Assembly: GCA_964559455.1 (NCBI GenBank)
Contig: CAZLHO010000052.1
Location: forward strand, 1 to 19,795
Direction: 5' to 3'
DNA length: 19,795 bases
Source: CAZLHO01 sp964559455
GTDB lineage: Bacteria; Krumholzibacteriota; Krumholzibacteriia; LZORAL124-64-63
Shown piece by piece: positions 13,812 to 19,795 of this stretch; the first letter of the stretch is position 1; each line of letters opens with the position of its first letter. The translations under genes were made by a program, and so were the position numbers. A model generated the notes under the pieces. It was not told where the DNA came from. It was given only the letters and a program-made list of their open reading frames with translations, and did no database searches.

Positions 13812-16469
13812 TTGAAAGCCAACGAGATCCGGGCCCGTTTTCTGGAATTTTTCGCCGAAAGGGGCCACGCGGTGGTGTCCTCGGCGTCCCTGGTGCCCGA
13901 CAACGATCCCACGCTGATCTTCACCAACGCCGGCATGAACCAGTTCAAGGCCGTCTTCCTGGGCCTGGAGAAGCGCGACTACGTGCGGGCGACGTCCTGC
14001 CAGAAGTGCATGCGCGTCAGCGGCAAGCACAACGACCTGGAGGAGGTGGGCCGCGACGCCCGCCACCACACCTTCTTCGAGATGCTCGGCAACTGGTCCT
14101 TCGGCGACTACTCCAAGCGCGAGTCGCTGCGCTGGGGCTACGACTTCCTGGTCGAGGACATGAAGATCGATCCCGACCGGCTGTGGTTCTCGGTCTACAA
14201 GGACGACGACGAGGCCTTCGCCATCTTCCGCGACGAGCTGGGCGTGCCCGCCGAGCGCATCAAGCGCCTGGGCGACATCGAGAAGGGCGACGAGGAGAAC
14301 TTCTGGTCGATGGCCGAGACCGGCCCCTGCGGACCCTGCGCCGAGATGCACTTCGACCAGGGCGAGGCGATGGCCTGCGGCCATCCCGACGGCTGCGCCC
14401 TGGGCGTCTGCGACTGCGACCGCTGGCTCGAGCTGTGGAACCACGTCTTCATGGAGTTCGACCGCGACGAGACGGGCGCCCTGCACCCGCTGCCGATGAA
14501 GAGCGTCGACACCGGCCTGGGCCTGGAGCGCCTGGTGGCCGTCTGCCAGGGCGTGAACAGCAACTACGGCAGCGACCTGTTCACGCCGCTGGTCGCCCGC
14601 GCCGCCGAGCTCAGCGGCCGCGAGCCCCAGGGCGAGGACCGCGTCTCGATGCAGGTGATCGCCGACCACGCCCGCGCCGTCACCTTCGCCGTCGCCGACG
14701 GGGCCGCGCCGGGCAACGAGGGCCGCGGCTACGTCGTGCGCCGCATCCTGCGCCGGGCCGCCCGCCACGGCCGCCGCCTGGGCCTGACCGAACCGTTCCT
14801 GTGGCGCGTGGCCGAGACCGTCATCGACGGCATGGGCGACGCCTATCCCGACCTGGCCGAGCGGCGCGAGCGCGTGCTGAAGACGATCCGCCGCGAGGAG
14901 GAGCGCTTCAACCTGACCCTGGACCGCGGCCTGCAGGTCTACGCCGAGATCCGCGACCGGCTGCGCGCCGAGGGCCGCACGGCGCTGGACGGCGAGGAGG
15001 CCTTCCTGCTGCACGACACCTTCGGCTTCCCGGTCGACCTGACCGCCGTGGTGGCCGAGGAGGACGGCTTCACCGTGGACGAGGCCGCCTTCCGCGAGCG
15101 CATGGAGCAGCAGCGGGCCAGCAGCGGCAAGGTGCGGGCCTACATGGCCGGCATCGGCGCCTGGCAGGCCGTGCGCAAGGGCGAGGATCCGGCCGCCTTC
15201 CGGGCCGAGTTCGTCGGCTACGACGCGCTGGCGGTCGAGGCCCGCGTGGTGGCCGTGCGTCCCGCCGGCGACGAGACCAGCCAGCTGCTCTTCGACCGCA
15301 CCCCCTTCTACGCCGAGTCCGGCGGGCAGGTCGGCGACCGCGGCCTGGTGCGCCTGGCCGGCGGCGCCGAGCTCGAGGTGCTGACCACCGTCGGCGACGA
15401 GGCCGGCAACGTCTCGGTCGTGCACGCCGACGCCGCCAAGCTGCTGGGCCTGCTGCGCGAGGACGACGCCGTGACCCTGATCGTCGCCCCCGAGCGCCTG
15501 GCGACCATGCGCCACCACACCGCCACCCACCTGCTGCACGCGGCGCTGCGCCGGGTGCTGGGCGAGCACGTGGCCCAGGCCGGATCCGAGGTGGCCCCGG
15601 ACAAGCTGCGCTTCGACTTCCACCACGACCAGCCCCTGAGCGCCGACGAGATCGCCCGCGTCGAGGCCCTGGTCGCCCGCGAGGTGCTGGCCAACGGCGC
15701 GGTCGCCGTGCATCGCGACGTGCCCCTGGCCGAGGCCAAGGCCCGCGGCGCGATGGCGCTGTTCGGCGAGAAGTACGGCGAGACGGTGCGCATGATCGAG
15801 GTGCCGGGCACCACCGGCGATTATTCGCTGGAGCTCTGCGGCGGCACCCACGTGGCCCGCACCGGCGACATCGGACCCTTCCGCATCACGGCCGAGAGCA
15901 GCAGCGCCGCCGGCGTGCGCCGCATCGAGGCCGTGGCCGGCGAAGCCGCCCAGGCCCTGATCGACCGCGAGCGCGCCGAGCTGGCCGCCGTGCGCGTCCG
16001 GCTGCGCGCCGACGGCCCGCCCGCCGCCGAGCAGGTGGCCGCCCTGATCGACGAGCGCGACGCCCTGGCCAGGGAGCTGCGCGCCCAGCGTCAGGCCGAG
16101 GCCGCCGTTTCGTTGGACTCGTTGCTGGCCGACGCCGCGACGGTGGGCGACCTGAAGGTGCTGGCCGCCCGCGTCGACGCCGAGGACCGCGACGCCCTCT
16201 TCGCGCTGGGAGACCGCGCCCGCGACAAGCTGGGGGAGAAGGGGGTCGTCGTGCTGGCCGCCGAGTGGGAGGGCAAGGCCACCCTGCTGGTGACCCTGAC
16301 CCCCGACCTGGTCGCCGCGAAGCGCCTGCACGCCGGCAACCTGGTCAAGGAACTGGCCGCGAAGGTCGGCGGCCGCGGCGGCGGCCGGCCGAACACGGCC
16401 CAGGCCGGGCTGCCGGGACCCGAGGCGATCGGGCCGGCGCTGGCGGCCGTGGCCGAGGCGCTGGCCTAG
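13812..16469 (+). CDS. alaS: Alanyl-tRNA synthetase
   Basis: An 885-residue class II synthetase charging tRNA-Ala, of usual length. The start is TTG, chosen because the protein then begins LKANEIRARFLEFF, aligning with the MKANEIR start of the family. AAAAGG lies seven bases upstream, and no in-frame ATG or GTG is available nearby. The N-terminal catalytic domain carries NAGMNQFK and RHHTFFEMLGNWSFGDY. A Cys-rich loop (GPCGPCAEMHF...CGHPDGCALGVCDCDRW) lies at about residues 175-205. The editing domain has the zinc ligands H569-x3-H573 and C676-x3-H680 (CGGTHVARTGDIG). The C-terminal DHHA1 domain ends GGRGGGRPNTAQAG. It has its own promoter and terminator, so it is probably monocistronic. Confidence 0.97.
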   Translation: MKANEIRARFLEFFAERGHAVVSSASLVPDNDPTLIFTNAGMNQFKAVFLGLEKRDYVRATSCQKCMRVSGKHNDLEEVGRDARHHTFFEMLGNWSFGDYSKRESLRWGYDFLVEDMKIDPDRLWFSVYKDDDEAFAIFRDELGVPAERIKRLGDIEKGDEENFWSMAETGPCGPCAEMHFDQGEAMACGHPDGCALGVCDCDRWLELWNHVFMEFDRDETGALHPLPMKSVDTGLGLERLVAVCQGVNSNYGSDLFTPLVARAAELSGREPQGEDRVSMQVIADHARAVTFAVADGAAPGNEGRGYVVRRILRRAARHGRRLGLTEPFLWRVAETVIDGMGDAYPDLAERRERVLKTIRREEERFNLTLDRGLQVYAEIRDRLRAEGRTALDGEEAFLLHDTFGFPVDLTAVVAEEDGFTVDEAAFRERMEQQRASSGKVRAYMAGIGAWQAVRKGEDPAAFRAEFVGYDALAVEARVVAVRPAGDETSQLLFDRTPFYAESGGQVGDRGLVRLAGGAELEVLTTVGDEAGNVSVVHADAAKLLGLLREDDAVTLIVAPERLATMRHHTATHLLHAALRRVLGEHVAQAGSEVAPDKLRFDFHHDQPLSADEIARVEALVAREVLANGAVAVHRDVPLAEAKARGAMALFGEKYGETVRMIEVPGTTGDYSLELCGGTHVARTGDIGPFRITAESSSAAGVRRIEAVAGEAAQALIDRERAELAAVRVRLRADGPPAAEQVAALIDERDALARELRAQRQAEAAVSLDSLLADAATVGDLKVLAARVDAEDRDALFALGDRARDKLGEKGVVVLAAEWEGKATLLVTLTPDLVAAKRLHAGNLVKELAAKVGGRGGGRPNTAQAGLPGPEAIGPALAAVAEALA

Positions 16470-16494
16470 GCTTCGCGTCTGCGTCCGGAGGACG

Positions 16495-16528
16495 AAGGGG
16501 GGCCGCCTCGTGCGGCCCCCCTTCTTTT
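16495..16528 (+). terminator. Strong rho-independent terminator of alaS
   Basis: A 12-bp perfect stem (16495-16506 with 16512-16523), five-base loop CTCGT and a following CTTTT lie 25 bp after the alaS stop. The remaining bases up to the next, opposite-strand gene (16529-16630) show nothing I can name. Confidence 0.85.
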
Positions 16529-16630
16529 CGCTCCGGCGCCGGGGACATCCTGCCCCCGGCGGCCTGCGCGGAACCTCGGGCCGAGGGCGCGAAGCCTGGG
16601 CCGAGCCAGGGCCGGGGTGCGGCGCCCCCC

Positions 16631-17329
16631 CTAGCGGGCACTCTTCCGGCTCGAGAAGAACAGCTGCAGACCCACCCTGAAGACCGGCCCCGAGTAGTCC
16701 AGGGCCATGGCGGCGCCGTCGCTGGTCTCCAGGAAGGCCAGGTCCTCGTTGTCCTTCTCGAGGCGGTCGATGGTGGCGTGGCGGTAGCCGATCTCGGCGA
16801 TCAGGACGGCCGAGGGCGAGAAGCGCAGCGAGCCGGCGCCGAAGAGCTCGAAGAAGACGGCGCGGCCCTCGGTGTCGGGCGTGTCGGTGATCTCGGGGGT
16901 CGACCGGATCATGCCGATCGCGCCGCCGACGCCGGTCGAGAACCGCGCGAAGGGATTCATGGTCTTGCGCGCGACGACGCCGTAGAGGGTGGCGGGCGCG
17001 TCGATCGAGAACTCGACGCCCGGCACCTTGCTCTCGGTGCTCGCCGACAGCCGTTCCACGCACAGTCCCACCGTCACGCCCGGGGCCACGACGCCGCCCA
17101 GCTCGAAGCCGACGGCCGTGCCCCGGTCGATCTCGTCCAGGACCTCGATCTCGGCCGTGCGGTTGGCGAGCTCGATCTCCTCGTTGAGGTCGCCCATCGC
17201 CGGCAGGACCAGGCCTCCCCGGGGGGCGATGTAGAGGTTGCGGCCGCCGCCGGCCAGGGCCGGCGCGGCGAGCAGCGTAACCAGGATCGCGACGAGCAGC
17301 AGGGCGGGCGACGGGCGGCGGTGGCGCAT
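16631..17329 (-). CDS. Secreted outer-membrane beta-barrel candidate, family unknown
   Basis: A 232-residue protein from an ATG at 17327-17329 with GGGAG seven bases upstream. A clear signal peptide spans residues 1-26, with a hydrophobic core LLLVAILVTLLA and AxA cleavage site (APALA then GGG). The mature chain begins LYIAPRGGLVLP, typical of a first barrel strand. Alternating strands follow (GFELGGVVAPGVTVGLCVE, FARFSTGVGGAIGM, VLIAEIGYRHA), ending VFRVGLQLFF plus a short basic tail. This suggests an eight-strand OmpA/OmpW-size barrel, but the C-terminus is not aromatic and I recognise no family. A promoter lies upstream, and the gene appears monocistronic. Its role is unknown. Confidence 0.75.
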   Translation of the reverse strand: MRHRRPSPALLLVAILVTLLAAPALAGGGRNLYIAPRGGLVLPAMGDLNEEIELANRTAEIEVLDEIDRGTAVGFELGGVVAPGVTVGLCVERLSASTESKVPGVEFSIDAPATLYGVVARKTMNPFARFSTGVGGAIGMIRSTPEITDTPDTEGRAVFFELFGAGSLRFSPSAVLIAEIGYRHATIDRLEKDNEDLAFLETSDGAAMALDYSGPVFRVGLQLFFSSRKSAR

Positions 17330-17377
17330 GGGAATGCTCCCTCCATGGGAATCGGCAGGGGCTGGAACGATGAGGGG

Positions 17378-17407
17378 ATTATCCCACCGGCCGGGCCTGG
17401 GGGGCAA
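17378..17407 (-). promoter_or_regulatory. Predicted promoter of the barrel gene
   Basis: On the minus strand, -35 TTGCCC (17402-17407), an 18-bp spacer and -10 GATAAT (17378-17383) are followed by a leader of about 40 nt to the ATG at 17329. It lies just inside the contig end before the N run. Confidence 0.5.
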
Positions 17408-17425
17408 GCCCGGGGTGGGCTCGAC

Positions 17426-17525
17426 NNNNNNNNNNNNNNNNNNNNNNNNNNNNNNNNNNNNNNNNNNNNNNNNNNNNNNNNNNNNNNNNNNNNNNNNNNN
17501 NNNNNNNNNNNNNNNNNNNNNNNNN
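17426..17525. other. Scaffold gap (100 N)
   Basis: Exactly 100 undetermined bases, the conventional placeholder for a gap of unknown size. Gene order and distance across it are therefore not proven. The whole stretch 17330-17643 holds a promoter on the left, the gap, a gene fragment and a terminator-like or IS-end-like motif on the right. Confidence 0.98.
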
Positions 17526-17526
17526 C

Positions 17527-17595
17527 GCGAAATCCCCCTACGCCTACCTCGAACTGATCCGGAAGCAGGTCGGGGTCTTCGGCCGGGGCGAGTGA
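17527..17595 (+). CDS. 3' end of an unidentified gene emerging from the gap
   Basis: Immediately after the N run, 22 codons are open and end in TGA at 17593-17595 (peptide AKSPYAYLEL then IRKQVGVFGRGE). Twenty of the 22 codons end in G or C, matching the codon habit of real genes here, whereas the other frames give low-complexity arginine-rich peptides. The rest of the gene is lost in the gap. I do not recognise the peptide. It is followed 17 bp later by GGCTGTTGAAAAA, which resembles insertion-sequence ends, so a transposase is one possibility but is not shown. Confidence 0.5.
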   Translation, partial: AKSPYAYLELIRKQVGVFGRGE

Positions 17596-17619
17596 CGGCC
17601 CTCTTCTGGCAGGCTGTTG

Positions 17620-17641
17620 AAAAATCGGGCTCGGCCGTGCC
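17620..17641 (-). terminator. Weak terminator-like element after the sulfatase-like gene
   Basis: Read on the minus strand, a GC-rich imperfect dyad (17628-17641, GGCACGGCCGAGCC) starts two bases after the stop codon and is followed by TTTTT (17620-17624). The stem is short and mismatched, so the call is weak. Confidence 0.3.
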
Positions 17642-17643
17642 GG

Positions 17644-19074
17644 TCAGTCGATGTACCCCAGCGAGCGCAGCCGGCGGCGCTCCTCCTCGCTCAGCGGCGT
17701 CTGCGAGGGCTGGCGGTCCTCCTGCAGCGGATTCTCCGGGTCGAAGATCTCCCAGAGCCGCGCCGTCAGGCGCTCGACGACCTCGGGGTGCTGCACCGCG
17801 ACGTTCCGCAGCTCCCGCGGGTCGCGGGCCAGGTCGAAGAGCACGGGCCGATATTCGCCGTCGACGAAGAAGAGCATCAGCTTCCAGTCGCCGTCGACGA
17901 TCGTCTTGCAGAACTGCTCGCGCGACTCGCCCTGCTCGGCCACCAGCAGCGACGCGGACCGGTCGGTCCGGCCGGCCGCCAGGTCGACCAGGCTGCGCCC
18001 GTCCAGGCCGTCCGGCACCGGCAGCCCGGCCGTCTCGAGCACCGTCGGCAGCACGTCCATCAGCGTGACGCGCTGCTCGACTACGGTGCCCGCGTGCCGT
18101 CCCTGCGGCCACTTGACGATCAGGGGCACGTGCAGGACCTCCTCGTAGGGCAGGGCGTGGCCGTAGTAGACGCCGTGCTCGCCCAGATGCTCGCCGTGGT
18201 CCGCCACCAGGACGATCAGCATGTCGTCGTACAGCCCCCTGGCCTCGAGGTCCGCCACGACCCGGCCGACGTGGTCGTCCACGTAGCTGACGCCGGCGGC
18301 GTACTGGGCCGGCGGGTAGGCCGGGTCGGTCACGCCCTCGAGCCAGGCGTAGATGTCGGGGCGGTCGGCGAGCATGTTGACCGACGGGTCCAGCAGACCC
18401 TCGAGCAGCGGCGCGCCCGGCGCGTAGGGGTCGCCGTCGTAGTACATGCGATCCCAGGGCGCGGGGGGGGTGTAGGGGGCGTGCACGTCGAAGTAGTGCA
18501 GCAGCAGGAAGAAGGGCTCGTCCGCGTGCATGCGCGCGAAGCCGATCCCGGAGCCGGTGACCAGGCGGGCCTCCTCGCCCCGTCCCTGGTCGGTGAACTT
18601 GTCGCCCGCCTGGAAGCCCTGGGCCATGCCGTAGGCGTGGGTGAGGTAGGCCACGGTGACGAAGGCCGCCGTCCGGTAGCCGGCCGCGGCGAAGTGCTCG
18701 GCCATGGTCGTGCGCTCGGGCGCCAGGCTGTAGAACTCGCGGTTGTAGAAGCCGTGGTGGTAGGGCAGCAGCCCGGTGTAGAGCGAGGCGAAGCTGGGGC
18801 CCGTCCAGGGGGCCGTGGTCCGGCAGCGGGCGAAGCGCGTACCGGCGGCGGCCAGCGCGTCGATGTTGGGCGTCCGCGGCGCGGCGCCGCCGGGCAGGTT
18901 CACGTGGTCGCCGCGCAGCGTGTCGATGGCCAGGATCAGGACCTTGACGGGCTCGGCGGGCGCCGGCTGCGCGAGCAGTCCGCGCAGGGCTCCGGGCAGG
19001 CCCAGCCACCAGGCGCCGGCGATCAGCGCCGCGGCCGCGCAGAGGGCCAGGATCCAGGTTCGCGGTCGTTTCAC
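17644..19074 (-). CDS. Membrane-anchored sulfatase / alkaline-phosphatase-superfamily hydrolase with Thr at the nucleophile position
   Basis: A 476-residue protein from a GTG at 19072-19074. Upstream ATGs (19138-19143, 19162-19164) lie within or before the predicted promoter, so they are rejected. A signal anchor at residues 6-26 places the enzyme outside the cytoplasmic membrane. Superfamily motifs are LILAIDTLRGDH (D51, T52), the nucleophile loop APWTGPSFASLYTG (T91), HYFDVHAPYTPP and the metal site VADHGEHLGEH (D292, H293). The C-terminal subdomain carries DGDWKLML and DLARDPRELRNVA, as in sulfatases. At the position where sulfatases have Cys or Ser converted to formylglycine, T91 is seen, as in phosphoethanolamine and phosphoglycerol transferases. 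It may therefore be a phosphoesterase or phosphotransferase, not a sulfatase. It is apparently monocistronic. Confidence 0.85.
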   Translation of the reverse strand: MKRPRTWILALCAAAALIAGAWWLGLPGALRGLLAQPAPAEPVKVLILAIDTLRGDHVNLPGGAAPRTPNIDALAAAGTRFARCRTTAPWTGPSFASLYTGLLPYHHGFYNREFYSLAPERTTMAEHFAAAGYRTAAFVTVAYLTHAYGMAQGFQAGDKFTDQGRGEEARLVTGSGIGFARMHADEPFFLLLHYFDVHAPYTPPAPWDRMYYDGDPYAPGAPLLEGLLDPSVNMLADRPDIYAWLEGVTDPAYPPAQYAAGVSYVDDHVGRVVADLEARGLYDDMLIVLVADHGEHLGEHGVYYGHALPYEEVLHVPLIVKWPQGRHAGTVVEQRVTLMDVLPTVLETAGLPVPDGLDGRSLVDLAAGRTDRSASLLVAEQGESREQFCKTIVDGDWKLMLFFVDGEYRPVLFDLARDPRELRNVAVQHPEVVERLTARLWEIFDPENPLQEDRQPSQTPLSEEERRRLRSLGYID

Positions 19075-19135
19075 GGCGTTCCCCGTCGTCGGAGGTCGTC
19101 TCGCGCCGCCGGTTGATCGCGGGCGGCGTCGGTGC

Positions 19136-19164
19136 ATCATAGGCCCGGCGGGTCCCTTTTTCAA
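19136..19164 (-). promoter_or_regulatory. Strong predicted promoter of the sulfatase-like gene
   Basis: On the minus strand, -35 TTGAAA (19159-19164), 17-bp spacer and -10 TATGAT (19136-19141) give a start near 19129 and a leader of about 55 nt to the GTG at 19074. This is one of the best consensus matches in the window, and it decides the translation start. Confidence 0.65.
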
Positions 19165-19193
19165 CGGGCCCGCGCCGGGCGCGACCGCCCCAC

Positions 19194-19222
19194 TTGAAAA
19201 CCGCTCTCGCTTGGCCTATCTT
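19194..19222 (+). promoter_or_regulatory. Strong predicted promoter of the isocitrate dehydrogenase gene
   Basis: A -35 TTGAAA (19194-19199), 17-bp spacer and -10 TATCTT (19217-19222) lie about 52 bp before the ATG at 19275. The identical -35 hexamer of the divergent sulfatase-like promoter is only 29 bp away. Confidence 0.65.
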
Positions 19223-19274
19223 TCTTCCTGATTTCGCAATCGTATGCCCGGTTGATTTCGAAGAAAGGCCCCCC

Positions 19275-19795
19275 ATGAACTTCGAGAAGGTCTCGATCCC
19301 CGCCGGGGATCTCATCGAGTACCGCGACGGCTTCCACGTCATCGGCGACAACCCGATCATCGGCGTGCTGCGCGGCGACGGCATCGGCCTGGACATCACC
19401 CCCGCGATGCAGCACGTCGTCGAGTCGGCCGTGGCCAAGGCCTACGGCGGCAAGCGGAAGATCGCCTGGTGTCCGCTCTACGCCGGGCTCGAGGGCCTGC
19501 AGCACTACGGCAGCGAGTTCCCCGACGAGACCGTCGAGGCCATCCGCCACCTGAAGATCGCGATCAAGGGGCCCTTCACCACGCCCATCGGCGAGGAGAC
19601 CCACGTCTGCCTGCACTGCGCCCACCAGCAGTACCACGACGGCGTCTGCGACAAGTGCGGCAAGGACGACGGCGTCTGCGAGCGCTTCCGCAGCATCAAC
19701 GTGCGCTTCCGCCAGCACCTGGACCTCTACGCCTGCGTGCGGCCGGTGCGCTACTTCGACGGCGTGCCCAGCCCCAACAAGTACGCCGACCAGGT
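19275..19795 (+). CDS. icd: NADP-type isocitrate dehydrogenase, N-terminal part, with zinc-ribbon-like insertion
   Basis: The first 173 residues of a decarboxylating isocitrate dehydrogenase (TCA cycle; isocitrate to 2-oxoglutarate); the rest is beyond the window. The ATG is preceded by GAAAGG. Matching bacterial Icd features are GVLRGDGIGLDITPAM (residues 30-45), AIKGPFTTPIG (96-106), FRSINVRFRQHLDLYACVRPV with Ser140 at the place of the substrate-binding, phosphorylatable serine of E. coli Icd, and YFDGVPSPNKY. Between the TTPIG and FRSIN motifs, which are almost adjacent in E. coli Icd, about 28 extra residues occur. They carry C112-x2-C115-x9-C125-x2-C128 plus C135 and several His, the spacing of a small zinc ribbon. 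Its own strong promoter precedes it. Confidence 0.9.
   Translation, partial: MNFEKVSIPAGDLIEYRDGFHVIGDNPIIGVLRGDGIGLDITPAMQHVVESAVAKAYGGKRKIAWCPLYAGLEGLQHYGSEFPDETVEAIRHLKIAIKGPFTTPIGEETHVCLHCAHQQYHDGVCDKCGKDDGVCERFRSINVRFRQHLDLYACVRPVRYFDGVPSPNKYADQ

Noticed and set aside
13731..17063. 1110-codon minus-strand open frame opposite alaS
   Set aside because: It is the antisense shadow of alaS; its composition is low-complexity and it has no start signals, while alaS is complete on the plus strand.
19075..19164. Longer N-terminus of the sulfatase-like protein starting at ATGs 19162-19164 or 19138-19143
   Set aside because: These codons lie in the -35 and -10 elements of the predicted promoter, and the added residues are Arg/Pro-rich with no signal character; the GTG at 19074 is directly followed by a signal anchor.
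17612..19165. Inverted repeat flanking the sulfatase-like gene (GTTGAAAAA near 17617 and TTTTTCAAC near 19157), suggesting a mobile cassette
   Set aside because: The right copy is fully explained as the -35 box (TTGAAA) of a near-consensus promoter with correct spacing, and the similarity is only about nine bases.

Overview
This window is very GC-rich, densely coding bacterial DNA. Several secreted lipoprotein and outer-membrane beta-barrel candidates point to a diderm (Gram-negative type) organism. I cannot assign a phylum from the sequence alone. A run of exactly 100 N (17426-17525) shows that it is a draft or metagenome scaffold. No rRNA, tRNA, CRISPR array or complete insertion sequence was seen.

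Layout. (1) 1-3518, minus strand: a four-gene operon linked by ATGA overlaps or short spacing. It encodes a ferredoxin-FAD oxidoreductase like the N-terminal half of sarcosine oxidase alpha, a BFD-type [2Fe-2S] protein, a sarcosine oxidase beta-like FAD amine/amino-acid oxidase, and a D-threonine aldolase-like PLP enzyme that runs off the left edge. (2) 3519-5601, plus strand: divergent promoters, a type I glutamine synthetase, a terminator, and a YjbQ-family protein. (3) 5715-12512, plus strand: six tightly overlapping genes encoding a polytopic membrane protein, a processive family-2 glycosyltransferase, a membrane-anchored beta-solenoid (bactofilin-like) protein, a periplasmic polysaccharide-deacetylase-like protein, a six-hairpin-glycosidase-like lipoprotein and a YaiO-like outer-membrane barrel. 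Together they look like a complete synthase-dependent exopolysaccharide assembly and export machine of a type I do not recognise. (4) 12520-13671, minus strand, convergent: UDP-GlcNAc 2-epimerase (wecB), which could supply a ManNAc-type precursor. (5) 13812-16469: alaS with a TTG start and a strong terminator. (6) 16631-17329, minus strand: a small secreted beta-barrel candidate. (7) 17330-17643: a scaffold gap followed by the 3' end of an unidentified gene and an insertion-sequence-end-like motif. (8) 17644-19074, minus strand: an anchored sulfatase-superfamily protein with Thr in the nucleophile position. (9) 19275-end: the start of an NADP-type isocitrate dehydrogenase carrying an unusual cysteine-rich, zinc-ribbon-like insertion in the substrate loop.

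Genes that may work together. The sox/hcn-like operon probably oxidises an N-substituted or D-amino acid and passes electrons through two iron-sulfur centres. The divergent glutamine synthetase would re-assimilate ammonium. The six-gene exopolysaccharide operon covers polymerisation (GT2), periplasmic modification (NodB-like), trimming (GH-like lipoprotein) and outer-membrane exit (YaiO barrel). The solenoid protein may act as scaffold.

Six promoters could be read by eye with TTG-type -35 boxes, 16-18 bp spacers and TA-rich -10 boxes. They support several of the chosen start codons, notably the GTG start of the sulfatase-like gene. The most interesting observations are the exopolysaccharide operon and the isocitrate dehydrogenase insertion.
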